A program made the translations under genes and the position numbers. This document shows, one piece after another, positions 7,872 through 18,790 of a stretch of 61,057 nucleotides of DNA. Source of the stretch: a virus. The stretch is from positions 1-61,057 of the IMG/VR virus record IMGVR_UViG_3300046724_000355, one strand, 5' to 3'. The notes below the pieces were generated by a model. That model was not told the DNA's origin, made no database searches, and was given only the letters and a program-made list of their open reading frames with translations. How positions within the stretch are numbered: position 1 is the first letter of the stretch; every line of letters begins with the position of its first letter.

Positions 7872-9371
7872 ATGCCCAATTCAGCGCAGCTTGTCTCGCG
7901 CGCCAAGGAAATCGAGGCGGCGGTCAAGTCCATCAGCCAGGACCCGGAACTCACCGGTGCCCAGCGGCAGGAAAAGCTCGACCAGCTCAAGTCTGACTGG
8001 GAAGCCCATCAGGCGGAGGTCAAGAGCTCCGAAGCCGCCGGCAACTTCCTGAAGGTGCTCAGCGACGCCGCGACCGAGAAGTCCGCGGATGACGTCGGCC
8101 CCGAGTCCTACCGCGTCGAGATCCCCAACATCAAGCAGGCATCGCGTGCCCTCGGCATGGCGATTCTGAAGCATCCTGGCTACCGGCGTGCTCTCGCTGA
8201 GCTCGGCGGCCGGGACGGCATGGGGATGAAGAACAAGTTCGACACCGCGTTCGAAGTCAGCTTGAAGGACTCGACCGCCGCGGCGAATGTCATGGGTGAA
8301 GGTTTGTTCGGCACCACCGGACCGACCGCCGCCGGCCAGAACCCGTTCCTTCCAGGCGCGTTCGGTCCCGGCATCCAGCCGATGTTCATCCCCGGCGTGG
8401 TGGAGCAGCGGTTCTATGAGCTGACCATCGCGGACTTGTTCACCTCGATCCCCACCACCAGCCCGGATGTCACCTACCTGGTGGAGTCGGTCGCGAACTT
8501 CAACTCCGCGGCCACTGCGGAAGGCGGGACGTTCCCGTTCTCGTCCGAGGAATTCTCTCGGGTGTACGAGCAGATCGGCAAGATCACCAACGCGGCGCAG
8601 GTGACCGACGAAATCGTCCGTGACGCCCCGTTCCTGTTCAACTTCCTGCAGTCCCGTCTCATCGAGGGGATCCAGCGTCAGGAGGAAGTGCAGCTCCTCG
8701 CAGGCGGCGGCTACCCCGGCGTGAACGGTCTGCTCGGTCGCAGCTCGGGCTTCACCGCCAGCTCGGGCACTGGTTCCACCTCGGCTACCGGCACGAACGT
8801 CGTGTTCCCGACCTCCGGTACTCCCGGTGCGGGCGCGGCGGGCGCGACCATCGGCACCCTGCACTACGGTCGCGTCGTCGCGGGCACCGGCACCACCGGC
8901 ACCCCGGCCACTGCGGTGCAGATCGCGGAGGGCGTGTTCAGTGCGATCGTCGATATTCAGACCGCGCTGTTCTACAACCCCAACGCGATCATCATGAACC
9001 CGCAGGACTACCACACGGTCCGGATCGGTAAGGACCTCAACGGCCAGTACTACGGCGGGTCGATGTGGGGCGCGGACTACGGCTACACCCAGAACGTCGG
9101 CACCGGCTACCTCGGCGATCCCGGCAACAAGCTGTGGGGTGTGCGGGTCGTGCAGACCCCCGCAATGCCGGTGGGTTCGATCCTGGTCGGCTACTTCGGT
9201 CCGGAGGTGGCGAACACCCTTCGCCGCGAGGGCATCTCGATGCAGATGTCCAACCAGGCCGGCAGCAACTTCGTCGACGGCGAGGTCACTCTCCGCGCTG
9301 AGGAGCGTTTGGGTCTGGCCGTGTACCGGCCGAAGGCTTTCGAGCTGATCCAGGTCACTGCTGCTGCGTAA
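7872..9371 (+). CDS. Major capsid protein (HK97 fold) with N-terminal delta domain
   Basis: The first 70 or so residues are charged and helical (LTGAQRQEKLDQLKSDWEAH), the delta/scaffold region that the protease removes. The rest has HK97 capsid features: a FIPGVVEQRFYELTIADLFT stretch, the E-loop-like region, a Gly/Thr-rich insertion near residues 290-340, and the late block IIMNPQDYHTVRIGKD. The end (EERLGLAVYRPKAFELIQV) is typical of the P-domain. Length 499 residues. It builds the icosahedral head. Confidence 0.93.
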   Translation: MPNSAQLVSRAKEIEAAVKSISQDPELTGAQRQEKLDQLKSDWEAHQAEVKSSEAAGNFLKVLSDAATEKSADDVGPESYRVEIPNIKQASRALGMAILKHPGYRRALAELGGRDGMGMKNKFDTAFEVSLKDSTAAANVMGEGLFGTTGPTAAGQNPFLPGAFGPGIQPMFIPGVVEQRFYELTIADLFTSIPTTSPDVTYLVESVANFNSAATAEGGTFPFSSEEFSRVYEQIGKITNAAQVTDEIVRDAPFLFNFLQSRLIEGIQRQEEVQLLAGGGYPGVNGLLGRSSGFTASSGTGSTSATGTNVVFPTSGTPGAGAAGATIGTLHYGRVVAGTGTTGTPATAVQIAEGVFSAIVDIQTALFYNPNAIIMNPQDYHTVRIGKDLNGQYYGGSMWGADYGYTQNVGTGYLGDPGNKLWGVRVVQTPAMPVGSILVGYFGPEVANTLRREGISMQMSNQAGSNFVDGEVTLRAEERLGLAVYRPKAFELIQVTAAA

Positions 9372-9382
9372 TTCCCGGTTGC

Positions 9383-9408
9383 GTGCGCGCCTCTCCGGGG
9401 GCGCGCAC
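9383..9408 (+). terminator. GC-rich hairpin after the capsid gene
   Basis: A perfect 9-bp stem (GTGCGCGCC / GGCGCGCAC) with an 8-base loop lies 11 bases past the capsid stop. There is no T-run, so it more likely protects the capsid mRNA or slows polymerase than fully stops it. Confidence 0.45.
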
Positions 9409-9431
9409 GCCCCGAACGAAAGGGGCTCGTG

Positions 9432-9638
9432 ATGGCTGTCAGCAGGATCGACGCCTACCACCAGGCTCTCATCGATGAACAGAAGAATCGGCCGGCGGCA
9501 CGGTTGTTCGTGCCCGGCAGCAAAGCCGAGCCCGCCGAAAAGGTGGAGGAGGAGGCTGCCGAGGACGAGGTGGTCGCGAAAGTTGTTCGCAGCCCGCGTC
9601 GTAAGGCTCCCGCGACGTCCGAGGCCGAGACGAAGTGA
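9432..9638 (+). CDS. Small hypothetical protein after capsid
   Basis: The AAAGGGG ribosome-binding site fits the ATG at 9432 slightly better than the in-frame GTG at 9429. The 68-residue product has a short N-terminal helix (VSRIDAYHQALIDEQ), an acidic middle (EKVEEEAAEDEVV) and a basic tail. It is probably disordered. Small proteins of this kind occur after capsid genes in actinophages; function unknown. Its stop overlaps the next start. Confidence 0.7.
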   Translation: MAVSRIDAYHQALIDEQKNRPAARLFVPGSKAEPAEKVEEEAAEDEVVAKVVRSPRRKAPATSEAETK

Positions 9639-10207
9639 CCGGTCCGCTCGTCGACGCCGGGACCGCGCTCGACCCGTACGAGTTCGCGTCCGCAGTGGTG
9701 CGTGACTACTGCAAGCAGGAGTTCACGTTCCAGGCTGGCGATGTCGTGCTGATCGATCCGCGACCCAACCGCACGGCGCAGCTGCCGGAGATGCCGGTGA
9801 CCGCCGTGACGCTGGTTGAGGCGTACATGCCCGACGGCAACGGGGTGTGGGGTTGGCAAACCCTGTCCCACCCCGGCCAATACGGGTGGAGCACGCGCGG
9901 ATTGGTGTGGGATGCCACGCAGGTACGACCGCCGATCGACCCGGGCCTGTCGCCGGCGTGGCCGATGTACACGTGGCCGTGGCTGCCGGAAACCTTGCGC
10001 GTCACCTACTCCCACGGGTTCGCCACCATCCCCGCAGATGTTCAGGCGATCACGCTGCGGCTGGCGGCGACCTACGCCGCGAATCCGACGTTCGTGCAAT
10101 CGAAGAAGGTCGGTGAGGTCGCGACGGTGTTCGGTGTCGGCGGTATCGCGATGCTGCGCCCGGAGGAACGCAAGATCCTCGACCGGTACGCGGTGCAGGA
10201 AGTCTGA
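9635..10207 (+). CDS. Head-tail adaptor (connector) protein
   Basis: A 190-residue protein started by an overlapping GTG. The YSHGFATIPADVQAITLRLA segment, with an all-helical end, is characteristic of HK97 gp6/SPP1 gp15-type connectors that ring the portal base. Its position as the first larger gene after capsid agrees. It would extend the portal channel once DNA is packaged. Confidence 0.8.
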   Translation: MTGPLVDAGTALDPYEFASAVVRDYCKQEFTFQAGDVVLIDPRPNRTAQLPEMPVTAVTLVEAYMPDGNGVWGWQTLSHPGQYGWSTRGLVWDATQVRPPIDPGLSPAWPMYTWPWLPETLRVTYSHGFATIPADVQAITLRLAATYAANPTFVQSKKVGEVATVFGVGGIAMLRPEERKILDRYAVQEV

Positions 10208-10575
10208 TGTCCTACCCGCTGCCGTCGGGACTCGGGAACGACACCGTCACAGTGTTGAAACGCGCCTATGGGACGACCCCCAACCGGCTCGGCGAGTTCC
10301 CGCTGATTTCGACGCCCACCGTCGTGACCGGCTGCTCGGTCCAACCGAACAGTGTCGATGAGGTCATCAGCGACAAGGACTTCACGCTCGCGATGTGGCT
10401 GGTATTCGCGCCGGTGACCCCGATCTTCACGGCGCTGACCGCGCTCGACGCGATCGAGATCGTCATCGACACGGTCCCAACCGTTTTCGAGGACTTCGGC
10501 GACCCCGTCCTGTGGACCGACCTCGCCGGAAACCCTGATCACTACCGCATCAAGCTTCGGAAAGCGAGGGGCTGA
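10207..10575 (+). CDS. Head-tail stopper/connector
   Basis: The 122-residue product is beta-rich and has the size, order and motif pattern (CSVQPNSVDEVISDKD, later ALDAIEIV) of head-closure/stopper proteins. It would cap the portal after packaging and join head to tail. The start overlaps the previous stop (TGATG). Confidence 0.75.
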   Translation: MSYPLPSGLGNDTVTVLKRAYGTTPNRLGEFPLISTPTVVTGCSVQPNSVDEVISDKDFTLAMWLVFAPVTPIFTALTALDAIEIVIDTVPTVFEDFGDPVLWTDLAGNPDHYRIKLRKARG

Positions 10576-10576
10576 C

Positions 10577-10963
10577 ATGGGCGCCACCGCACACATCGAC
10601 ATGGCCATGATCGAGAAGTACATCGCCACCGATTCGAAGATCTGGTTCCAGCTCATGGCGGCAGGTGAGAAGGCTGTCGAGTACTGGAAGTCCGAAGCCC
10701 CCACCGGCGAGGTCACCCACACCTTCAAGGGCCGCACCATTCGCCCCGGTGACTACAAGGCGTCGATCCGCGCGACCATGCTGCACACCAAGGACGGCCG
10801 CCGGTTCATTCGCGTGCGGCCGTACATCTTCACTGCCGGTTTCGTCGAGTACAACACGCGCGGAAAGTTCGGCAACGGTCATGCCCCGTGCGCCAAGACT
10901 CGCTCCTACATGCTCGGTCAGGCGGGGTTCTCCTCAGCGTCCGAGCCGGTGCGGTCCGCCTGA
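10577..10963 (+). CDS. Tail completion protein (HK97 gp10-like)
   Basis: The order connector-stopper-this gene-terminator is the standard siphovirus order. The protein (128 residues) has an N-terminal helical part and a strand-rich end with FVEYNTRGKFGNGHAP, a pattern found in gp10-like proteins. It probably takes part in joining head to tail. Assignment rests mainly on synteny. Confidence 0.65.
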   Translation: MGATAHIDMAMIEKYIATDSKIWFQLMAAGEKAVEYWKSEAPTGEVTHTFKGRTIRPGDYKASIRATMLHTKDGRRFIRVRPYIFTAGFVEYNTRGKFGNGHAPCAKTRSYMLGQAGFSSASEPVRSA

Positions 10964-11361
10964 TGTTCATTGACACAGAGGAGCTGGTGGTCGCGTACCT
11001 CCAGCCACTCAATCCTGGGGCTGTGGCGGTGGAGATGCCGCCGAACCCCCCTCTGCCGTTCGTCCTCATTTCGCGGGTCGCGGGTGCGGATGACCGAATA
11101 ACCGACCGCGGCATGGTCCAGGTCGAGGTTTATCACTCCAGCCGAGATGGTGCGAATGCTGTTGCGCGCCAAATGCATTACCGGATCCAGCAGTGGACCG
11201 CGAAAGTCGGTGTGACGCTCCCGTCCACTGGTCTTCCCGTCTTCATCGACCGGATCGAAACCGTCCAGGGCCCCCACTGGGAGCCGTACGAGGACGAAAA
11301 CCTCAGGCGCTACATCGCGCGCTACGAGGTCATTTCGCGCATCACCTCATCCACTCTCTAA
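10963..11361 (+). CDS. Tail terminator protein
   Basis: The ATG at 10963 overlaps the previous stop (TGATG) and gives 132 residues. The fold pattern is alpha/beta: LVVAYLQPLN, then PFVLISRVAG and VQVEVYHSSRDGANAVARQM, matching the small tail terminators that cap the tail tube. It sits directly before the tail tube gene, as expected. Confidence 0.8.
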   Translation: MFIDTEELVVAYLQPLNPGAVAVEMPPNPPLPFVLISRVAGADDRITDRGMVQVEVYHSSRDGANAVARQMHYRIQQWTAKVGVTLPSTGLPVFIDRIETVQGPHWEPYEDENLRRYIARYEVISRITSSTL

Positions 11362-11374
11362 AGGAGCTAGCGCC

Positions 11375-12337
11375 GTGGCCTACGCAACTTGGGATCAAGT
11401 CACCGCGACGGACTCGTCGCGGATCCTGAAGGGTCAGTTCGGTCTCGTTCTCTTCCGTGATTACGGCGGAGTAGCGACCGAAACTGCCACCTACAACCCG
11501 TTCGACCCGACCAGCGGACACCTGTCGACGACCTTGCTCACCACCGACGGGTGGGTGGAGGCCGGGTTCCTCGACGAGAACGGCGTCCAGCATTCGCCGA
11601 AGCAGACCACCGTGGACGTGCAGGGCTGGCAGTCGCGTCAGATCCTGCGTTCGGACCTCACCCTCGACACCGAGGACTTCATGGTCACCCTCATCGAGGC
11701 GACCCAGCTCTCGGACGCCCTCTACTTCCAGACTCCTCTCTCGGCGATGCAGAACATGGGCGAGGAGGGCTACCAGGTCACCAAGCTCGTGACCCCGGTC
11801 CTGCTGCCGCGCCAGGCGCTGATCATCGGCGTCGACAACTCCTCGGGCAACAGCGAGTACTTCGCTCAGCTGTACCCGCTGGTCCGGATGGTCAAGGCCG
11901 ACAAGTACGACTGGAACAACAAGAACCCGATCAACACGGCTTTGAACTTCACCGCCTACGTCGACCCGCATTCCGGGTACTCGATGCGCCGCTTCCGTGA
12001 GGGGCCGGCCTGGCGTGCTGCGGGCGGCGTGACCGGCGTCCCGGGCACCCCCGTGGCGGCTGCGGTGACCGGCTCGAAGGCGACCCTGACGTTCACGCCC
12101 CCGACCTCGCTGAACACCCCCTTCACGTACACCGTGAAGCAGACCACCGGTTCGACCACCACCACGGTGGCGACCTCCAACGTCATCGTGACGTCTTCCT
12201 CGCCGACGTCGGTGGTGTTGACCGTGTCCGGCCTGACCACGTCGAGCGCGTACACGTTCACGGTGGCCGCGACCGGCGACAACGGTTCGACCTCCGCGTA
12301 CTCGGCGGCGTCGAACTCGATCACCGCGATCGCCTAA
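11375..12337 (+). CDS. Major tail (tube) protein with C-terminal Fn3-type domain
   Basis: GTG start after AAGGAG. Residues 1 to about 220 form the tube protein. The last 95 residues or so form a Ser/Thr-rich immunoglobulin-like (fibronectin type III) domain ending in TVSGLTTSSAYTFTVAATGD. Such add-on Ig domains decorate tail tubes and may aid weak binding to cell-surface sugars. It is followed by an intrinsic terminator, which suits a highly expressed gene. Confidence 0.87.
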   Translation: MAYATWDQVTATDSSRILKGQFGLVLFRDYGGVATETATYNPFDPTSGHLSTTLLTTDGWVEAGFLDENGVQHSPKQTTVDVQGWQSRQILRSDLTLDTEDFMVTLIEATQLSDALYFQTPLSAMQNMGEEGYQVTKLVTPVLLPRQALIIGVDNSSGNSEYFAQLYPLVRMVKADKYDWNNKNPINTALNFTAYVDPHSGYSMRRFREGPAWRAAGGVTGVPGTPVAAAVTGSKATLTFTPPTSLNTPFTYTVKQTTGSTTTTVATSNVIVTSSSPTSVVLTVSGLTTSSAYTFTVAATGDNGSTSAYSAASNSITAIA

Positions 12338-12342
12338 CAGAC

Positions 12343-12390
12343 CCCGTCGCAGCGCTTCTTCGGCTGGACGCTGCGACGGGCCTTCTCACA
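12343..12390 (+). terminator. Intrinsic terminator after the tail tube gene
   Basis: A 12-bp perfect stem (CCCGTCGCAGCG at 12343-12354 with CGCTGCGACGGG at 12369-12380) is followed by CCTTCTC. The T-run is weak, so it may only reduce read-through into the chaperone genes. Confidence 0.7.
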
Positions 12391-12466
12391 GCCGAACACC
12401 GCAGGCTCGGGCCGTCACCAAGGGAAGGGTGGCGGCCCGACTCTGTGACAGCCGAAGGGACTACAC

Positions 12467-12868
12467 ATGGCACCAAACCGCAAGATCCGACGCGAATTCA
12501 AGCTCGACGAATTCCGCGACCAGGCAGCCGACGCGTTGGGCATGATCCCGGGCATCGAAATCACGCTCAACGACGACACCGTCATCGCCATCCCGCATCC
12601 GATGTTCCTGTCCGACGACACGCAGATCGCTGTCGACCTGGTTCAGAATCGCGACGACGAGGACCGCGACGAGCACGGCAACCCCAGCGGAAAGATCGAC
12701 GGGGAGAAAGCGGTCCCCTTCACGATCCGTTTGGCGAAGGCGATCCTCGGCGACGAGGCGCATGAGCGGTTCATCGCCGCGGGCGGCTCGGCCAACGATG
12801 TCGCGTTGGCGTGGCAATACATGACCAAGGAAATGCAGCAGGACCAGGGCCCAAAACTCCCGAGGTAG
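12467..12868 (+). CDS. Tail assembly chaperone, short product (gpG-like)
   Basis: The zero-frame product is 133 residues and ends 12 bases after the slippery heptamer. It has the size, acidity and position (between tail tube and tape measure) of lambda gpG-like chaperones, which coat the tape measure during tail assembly. An AGGGA-type ribosome-binding site precedes the ATG. Confidence 0.85.
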   Translation: MAPNRKIRREFKLDEFRDQAADALGMIPGIEITLNDDTVIAIPHPMFLSDDTQIAVDLVQNRDDEDRDEHGNPSGKIDGEKAVPFTIRLAKAILGDEAHERFIAAGGSANDVALAWQYMTKEMQQDQGPKLPR

Positions 12869-13323
12869 TCGACCTGCTGCGAATCTTCCCCACCGAGATC
12901 GAATCCGACCTCTCGCTCTACCACGATTTCGATATAGCCGACTGGTGGCGTGGCAAGAAATCGTCGCGGTGGGTGTGGGTGCGCGTCATGGGCCTACCCG
13001 ATGATTCCGAGACGAAAAAGGCTATGCGGGAAGGTGATTGGACCGAGCAGCAGTACCTGCTCGCCCGCCTGATCAACGAGCTCGCCTACTTCCGCGCCGA
13101 TCATGCCGCGGTGCACGCCAATCACAAGATGCGCATCGACCCGATCGAGTCGCCCGCGCAGCGTTCCCAGCGTGCTCAGGAAACCAAGGAGCGCCACCAG
13201 ATTCACAGCATGCTGCGCGCTCAACTGCGCGGCGAGTACAAGCCCCAAGCGCGTGACGTGGCGTTCGTCCACGAGGACCGCGCCCCCGAACTGACCCAGA
13301 ACGGAGGTCCTGCCGATGGCTGA
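12467..13323 (+). CDS. Tail assembly chaperone, frameshifted long product (gpGT-like)
   Basis: A -1 slip at C CCA AAA (12850-12856) joins codon 130 of the upstream frame to a second open frame running to 13323, giving about 285 residues. The downstream part ([20 protein letters not shown] onward) has no start of its own at the junction and continues the protein naturally. Programmed -1 frameshifting here is conserved in long-tailed phages. The coding path is 12467-12856 then 12856-13323. Confidence 0.85.
12850..12856 (+). promoter_or_regulatory. Slippery heptamer CCCAAAA for -1 frameshift
   Basis: The heptamer is in the correct phase (C CCA AAA), fits the XXXYYYZ rule, and lies four codons before the zero-frame stop at 12866-12868. 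The -1 frame is open for 155 further codons. Confidence 0.88.
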
Positions 13324-16300
13324 AGGCGCTGGTGGCGGCATCTTCATGGACATCATGCCCCGGCTGGAGCAGTCCTCCCTGGGTACGGTGATCAATGATC
13401 TGACCTCGAAGATGTCGCAGCTCGGCAAGTCCTCGGGCGACGCCTTCGGCACGAACGTCACTTCGGCTTCGGCGAAGATGACTGCTTCTCTCGAACGCGA
13501 TATGCAGTCGGCTCAGCGGTCGGTCGAGAAGTCGATGGAAGGCATGATCACCGCCCAGAACCGGCAGGTTGTGGCATCGGGCAAAGTCGAAGCGGCGCAG
13601 GCCAGGCTGACCGAGACCCTCGGCAAGTACGAGGCAGGGTCGAGCAAGGCGATCAAGGCGCAAAACGATCTGACCGCCGCGCAGCAGGGTGCCGAATCGG
13701 CGGCACGTTCGATGCAGCGCGCTCTCAACGATCAGGCCGCCGCCACCACGGCACTCGGTGATGCGCAGGTCGCGCAGCAACGCCATTTGGACGAAGCGGC
13801 AGCATCGTCCACCGGGGTGATGAAGGCCTTCAACGCGGCGGGCGCGGCGATCACGGTCGGGTTTGTCGCGGCTATCGGTGTTTCGATCGACAAGGCCGCA
13901 GAGTTCCAGACCACACAAACCAGGCTGGTCACTTCTGCGGGCCAGGCAGCCGCAGGACTCAAGCAGGTTTCTGACGGCATCCTGCAAATGGCCGGGCAGG
14001 TAGGCGTTTCCGCACAGGATCTATCTACCGCCATGTACACGGTCTCCTCAGGCATGGTTCGCAGTGGCGACGCTGCGAAGGATGCCGCGGCGTCGCTCGA
14101 CATCCTGAAGGCGGCGTCCCAGGGCGCGAAAATGGAAGGCGCCGACGTCAAGACGGTGGCGGATGCCGTCACCACAGCGCTGCGCGACTATCACAAGCCT
14201 GCCAGCGACGCCGCGACTGTGACGTCTCAGTTGGTTACCGCAGTGGGGCTCGGCAAGACCACGATGGAGCAGTTCTCCGGTTCGCTAAGCGCCCTGACGC
14301 CGTTCGCTTCGGCGGCGGGAGTTTCTCTCGCGGATGCGACTGGTTCCCTGGCGGAATTGACCGCGCACGGAATTCCCGCGCAACAGGGTGCCGAAAACCT
14401 CGCGCACGCGATGGAAAACCTGATCAGCAGCACGAGTCCGGTGCGGGAGGAGTTGGCCCAACTTCATTTGACCACCGAAGACGTGCAGGCTTCAATGAAG
14501 GCGGCCGATCAGGGTGGCCGAGGCTATGCGGGCACGATTCAATGGCTGTCGCAAACAGTGTTGGACCAAATGGGTCCCAGTGGGAAGCTGCTGCTGAACT
14601 CCTTCAATTCTTCGAAGGATGCTGCGGCGAATCTTCAAATCGTGCTGGGCAAGTTGCCGCCGGACTTGAAGAATCTCGCAGAACAGCTCAATAGCGGCGC
14701 CATTTCGTCTACCGAATTCAGGAAGGAGTCGGGTGCCCTCGGCGGCAACATGAAAGATCTTGCTGCCGGGTTCCTCGCCACCTGGGACAAAGCGAACGGG
14801 TTCACCAATGCGATAAAAAACGGGTCGCCGCAGGCTCAGGACTATATGCAGGCGATGATCAAGCTGACCGGCACCCAGGATGCGCTGAAGACATCCCTGA
14901 TGCTGACCGGCGAAAACGTCAACGAAACAAACGACGGCATCAAAAAGATCGCAGACGCATCCGCGGACGCCAACGGAAATGTCGCGGGCTGGAACGAGAT
15001 CCAGGGCACCTTCAACCAACGGATGGGCGAGTTCAAGGCGTCTCTCGGTGCCACCGCGATTACGCTCGGCACCGACTTTCTTCCCGCCGCAACCAAGGTT
15101 GTCGGGGCTCTCGCAGACTTCGGTGGCTGGTTGTCACGCAACAAGGGATTCGCCGACGCGCTGGTCTACTCCCTTGGGGCGATCAGCGCCGCATGGCTTG
15201 CTTGGAAGGTAGCCAGCGCCACATTCGCGGTGGTCAAGGCGGGCATCGACGGTGTCGGGTTCGCGCTGAACGCGATCAAGGCAACGCCTGCTGCAGTAGG
15301 CAAAGCGTTCACGGCGATCAGCGACGGCGCATCCACCGCCTATCGGATGGTCGGCGACGCGTGGGCGTTCGTGCAACTGCGGGCTGAGGCGGCCAAGAAT
15401 TTCATCGCGACTACGGCGTCGGCCATCGCGGAGGGCGCGAAGACCGCGGCGGCGTGGGTGGCGAGCGCGGTGTCGTCTGCTGCGGGCTGGCTTGCGGCGC
15501 AGGCCAAAGCGGCGGTGGCGTTCGTTGCGACGACGGCCAGCGCGGTAGCGCAAGGCGCGGCCACAGCTGCCGCGTGGGTAGCGTCGCAGGCTTCGGCAGC
15601 CGCCGGCTGGGTCGCTGTGCAAGTAAAGGCGCTCGCGGCGTTCGTGGCGACTTCGGCGGGCGCGGTGGTCAATGCTGCGGTGGCGGCTGCTGCGTGGGTG
15701 GCGCAGAACGCTCGGGTTGTGGCGTCCTTCGTACTGGTCGAGGGCGCGGCTATCGCGGCGGGTATCGCACAGAAGGGCATGGCTGCCGCGACATGGCTGC
15801 TGAACGCGGCCATGGATGCCAACCCGATCGGGTTGATCATCATCGCGATCGTCGCCCTGGTTGCGGGCATCATCTACTGCTGGACGCATTTCAAGACGTT
15901 CCGTGACGTGGTGGAAGCCGTGTGGGCGTCCGTGAAACAGGAGTTCGATATCGCCTGGGCGGTCATCAAGAAGGTCTTCGCCGACGTGATGGCCATCGTC
16001 AAGGATGTCTGGGACTTCATCCAGAACTACTTCGGGTTCATCAGCGACCTGATCCACGGAAACTTCTCCGGGGCATGGCAGCACATCAAGAACATGGTCG
16101 GCGACGTCGTGGATGCGGTAAAGCACTACATCGACATCTTCGCGTCCACCTTCAAGGGCCTCTACGACGTCACGATCAAGCCGATCGCCGACGCCGTCGG
16201 CTCCGCTCTTTCCGGAATGAAATCCGGATTCAAGGACATGGTCGACTGGCTGGAAACCCAGTGGAACCGGATTGTCGGAATCGTCGGGCCACCGATCAAG

Positions 16301-18790
16301 TTCATCGTGGACGGCGTATACAACAACGCCATTGTTCCGCTGTGGAATGGTATTGCGAGCATCTTCGGTCTCGGCAAACTCGACAAGGTCGACGCCAGCT
16401 TCAAGGGCGGCGGGGGCGGTGACGCTGGCGCTAGCGGGGCCGCGCCTAGTGGTGCAGGCGCGGAGGCCACGGGCGCATTCGCGGGCGGCGGCGTCTGGTC
16501 CGGTCCCGGCGTACTGCCCGGCTACTCGCCCGGCAAAGACTCGGTCAACGCGCGTCTCAGCCCCGGCGAGGGCGTGGCTGTGCCGGAGTTGGTGCAGGCG
16601 ATCGGCCCGTCGAACTTCATGGCCCTCAACCATGCGTACTCCGGTGGCCGCAAGCCGGGCGCCGGCCCAGGATTCGACGCGGGCGGTGTCTTCGGGTCGA
16701 TCGGCAACGCGATCGTCAACGTCGACAAGTCCATCATCGGTGGCGCGGTCGACACCGCCAAGTTCATCGCGAAGCTGATGCAGGACCCGGAAGGCGCTGT
16801 CCGGGGCCTCTTCTCGAACGCCAAGGACAAGCTCGGCAGCCTGCCGGGGCAGACATCGCAGTGGCTCGCGGCGGCTGAGGCGATCCCGGTGAAGTTCATC
16901 GATTCGGTGGTGCAAAAGGCCATCGATTGGGCGAAGCACTCGCTCGGGCTCGGCGGCGGCAACGAAGCCTGGGTGAGCGGCGCGGGCGCGGAACAGTGGG
17001 CGCCGACCATCGTGCAAGCGCTCGCCGCCGAAGGGTTCCCGACCAGCGCGGACTACGTCTCGGCCACCGAGGGCCAGATCATGACGGAGTCGGGTGGCAA
17101 CCCGAACATTGTGCAAGGCATCCAGGACGTCAACAGCGGCGGGAACGAAGCCCGCGGCCTGGTGCAGGTCACTCCCGGCACGGCCGCCAGCCTCGGACTG
17201 GCGGAGCTGGGTGGCAACATTTACGACCCGTTGACCAATTTGCGACTTGGTTTGCGCTGGCTGAAAACCAAGTACGGCGGCGATCTGTTGTCGGTGTGGG
17301 GGCACGGGCATGGCTACGAGGGCGGTGGCATCGTCGGCTACGCCGGTGGTGGCGTGGCCGCGGACCGGACCGCGATCGACCGCGCCCTGTCCTGGGCGCG
17401 CAGCGAAGAAGGCGGCGCCTACAACAAAGACGGCTGGCTCGACTGCTCCGGTATGGCATCCGGCGTCTTCAACTCCCTCGAAGACAAAACCCCCGCACGC
17501 GCCTTCACCACCATGAGCGACTTCTCGGCACTCGGGTTCAAATCGGGCACCGGCGGCATCTTCGAAATCGGCGTGAACCCGAAACCGGGGCAAGAAGGCC
17601 ATATGGCGGCCACGCTGGACGGACACAATATCGAGTCCGGTGGCAGCCACGACAATATCGCCGTCGATGGTGCCGCGGCCGGTGCGATGGACAGCCAGTT
17701 CAGCGACCACTGGTATCTGCCCGGCTCGCTGTTCTCCCCGCAGTACACCGGCGCTGGTGCTACGCCGGGTGCGACGTCGAAGACGGCCGACAAGCTGTCG
17801 GCCGACGCGCAGAAGTGGTCGACGAAAGCCGAGAAGGCGAAGACCAACGAGCAGAAGGCCAACGACGCCGCCACCAAGCATGACCAGTCCGCCACCTCCT
17901 ACGAGCAGAAGGCGACCGACGCTGATGCGCTGGCCGCCAAGACGTCCGGCACCGCCAAGGCCAAGCACGAGCAGGCCGCCGCGCATTATCGAGAGCTGGC
18001 GCAGAAGTCGAAGGATGCGGCGCAGAAGTCCCGCGACAGTGCCGCCAAATATCAGCAGGCCGCCCAGGACGATCAGGCCAAAGCCGACGCTGCCCAATCC
18101 GACTACAACAGCAACAAGTCCAACACCGGCGGCACCAACACCGACGGCGGCACGAAAGCCACGACAACGACGACCGGCGACAACGGCGTGGTCAAGCCGA
18201 TGTCGTTGCACGACTTCGGGTCACGGCTGGGCGGTATCGCCGCGGACGCGTTCACCGAAACCCTCGGGATCAGCAACACGGTGTTCGCCGACCCCAACAA
18301 GAGTGCGTTCGTGAAGATCGGGTCCGCGCTGCTGAACGCGAAGTGGGGCCAGACCGACCAGAACAACACCAACGGCAACAACACCGGTGGTGGCACCACA
18401 ACCACCGTCGGCGGCGACACAGTCCAGCCCGCCACGGACACCGGGGGAGGTGACACCAGCGATGACAGCGACTACACCGACAGCTATCCCTCTGATGGCA
18501 TCGACACCCCAGATGCGGGTGACGGCACCACTCCCGAGGCCTCCGTGTATGACGACGGCGGATGGTTGCAGCCCGGCAAGCTCGCCATCAACCTCGGCAA
18601 GAAACCTGAACCGGTGCTGTCACCGCGTGACAGCGAAGCCTTCGCAGCACTGGCCAAGGGCGCGGGCGCAGGCTCCCCGAAGGCGTATGTGGTGATCGAA
18701 AACCAGCACGTCAACGGCGGCGACGGCCGCCAAGTCGGCCGCGACATCTACCGCGAGATGCTCGCCTACCAGGGGGCCGGCAGCCGATGA
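13316..18790 (+). CDS. Tape measure protein with SLT and NlpC/P60-like domains
   Basis: At 1824 residues this is the largest gene and sets tail length. Visible parts in order: an N-terminal coiled coil (about 40-160); a phage tail tape-measure core with [20 protein letters not shown] (about 180-400); Ala-rich near-repeats of about 45 residues (675-828); a hydrophobic segment ([19 protein letters not shown], about 835-857); a transglycosylase-like domain with [13 protein letters not shown] (E1258); an NlpC/P60-like peptidase with [12 protein letters not shown] (C1377) and [10 protein letters not shown] (H1429); and a Lys/Ala coiled coil (about 1480-1605). The two hydrolase domains would open peptidoglycan during DNA entry. 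The start overlaps the frameshifted chaperone. Confidence 0.93.
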   Translation: MAEGAGGGIFMDIMPRLEQSSLGTVINDLTSKMSQLGKSSGDAFGTNVTSASAKMTASLERDMQSAQRSVEKSMEGMITAQNRQVVASGKVEAAQARLTETLGKYEAGSSKAIKAQNDLTAAQQGAESAARSMQRALNDQAAATTALGDAQVAQQRHLDEAAASSTGVMKAFNAAGAAITVGFVAAIGVSIDKAAEFQTTQTRLVTSAGQAAAGLKQVSDGILQMAGQVGVSAQDLSTAMYTVSSGMVRSGDAAKDAAASLDILKAASQGAKMEGADVKTVADAVTTALRDYHKPASDAATVTSQLVTAVGLGKTTMEQFSGSLSALTPFASAAGVSLADATGSLAELTAHGIPAQQGAENLAHAMENLISSTSPVREELAQLHLTTEDVQASMKAADQGGRGYAGTIQWLSQTVLDQMGPSGKLLLNSFNSSKDAAANLQIVLGKLPPDLKNLAEQLNSGAISSTEFRKESGALGGNMKDLAAGFLATWDKANGFTNAIKNGSPQAQDYMQAMIKLTGTQDALKTSLMLTGENVNETNDGIKKIADASADANGNVAGWNEIQGTFNQRMGEFKASLGATAITLGTDFLPAATKVVGALADFGGWLSRNKGFADALVYSLGAISAAWLAWKVASATFAVVKAGIDGVGFALNAIKATPAAVGKAFTAISDGASTAYRMVGDAWAFVQLRAEAAKNFIATTASAIAEGAKTAAAWVASAVSSAAGWLAAQAKAAVAFVATTASAVAQGAATAAAWVASQASAAAGWVAVQVKALAAFVATSAGAVVNAAVAAAAWVAQNARVVASFVLVEGAAIAAGIAQKGMAAATWLLNAAMDANPIGLIIIAIVALVAGIIYCWTHFKTFRDVVEAVWASVKQEFDIAWAVIKKVFADVMAIVKDVWDFIQNYFGFISDLIHGNFSGAWQHIKNMVGDVVDAVKHYIDIFASTFKGLYDVTIKPIADAVGSALSGMKSGFKDMVDWLETQWNRIVGIVGPPIKFIVDGVYNNAIVPLWNGIASIFGLGKLDKVDASFKGGGGGDAGASGAAPSGAGAEATGAFAGGGVWSGPGVLPGYSPGKDSVNARLSPGEGVAVPELVQAIGPSNFMALNHAYSGGRKPGAGPGFDAGGVFGSIGNAIVNVDKSIIGGAVDTAKFIAKLMQDPEGAVRGLFSNAKDKLGSLPGQTSQWLAAAEAIPVKFIDSVVQKAIDWAKHSLGLGGGNEAWVSGAGAEQWAPTIVQALAAEGFPTSADYVSATEGQIMTESGGNPNIVQGIQDVNSGGNEARGLVQVTPGTAASLGLAELGGNIYDPLTNLRLGLRWLKTKYGGDLLSVWGHGHGYEGGGIVGYAGGGVAADRTAIDRALSWARSEEGGAYNKDGWLDCSGMASGVFNSLEDKTPARAFTTMSDFSALGFKSGTGGIFEIGVNPKPGQEGHMAATLDGHNIESGGSHDNIAVDGAAAGAMDSQFSDHWYLPGSLFSPQYTGAGATPGATSKTADKLSADAQKWSTKAEKAKTNEQKANDAATKHDQSATSYEQKATDADALAAKTSGTAKAKHEQAAAHYRELAQKSKDAAQKSRDSAAKYQQAAQDDQAKADAAQSDYNSNKSNTGGTNTDGGTKATTTTTGDNGVVKPMSLHDFGSRLGGIAADAFTETLGISNTVFADPNKSAFVKIGSALLNAKWGQTDQNNTNGNNTGGGTTTTVGGDTVQPATDTGGGDTSDDSDYTDSYPSDGIDTPDAGDGTTPEASVYDDGGWLQPGKLAINLGKKPEPVLSPRDSEAFAALAKGAGAGSPKAYVVIENQHVNGGDGRQVGRDIYREMLAYQGAGSR

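Noticed and set aside
15134-18211. A 1025-codon open frame on the minus strand
   Set aside because: It lies fully antisense to the tape measure gene, is Arg/His-rich as expected of a GC-rich shadow, and has no promoter or ribosome-binding site.
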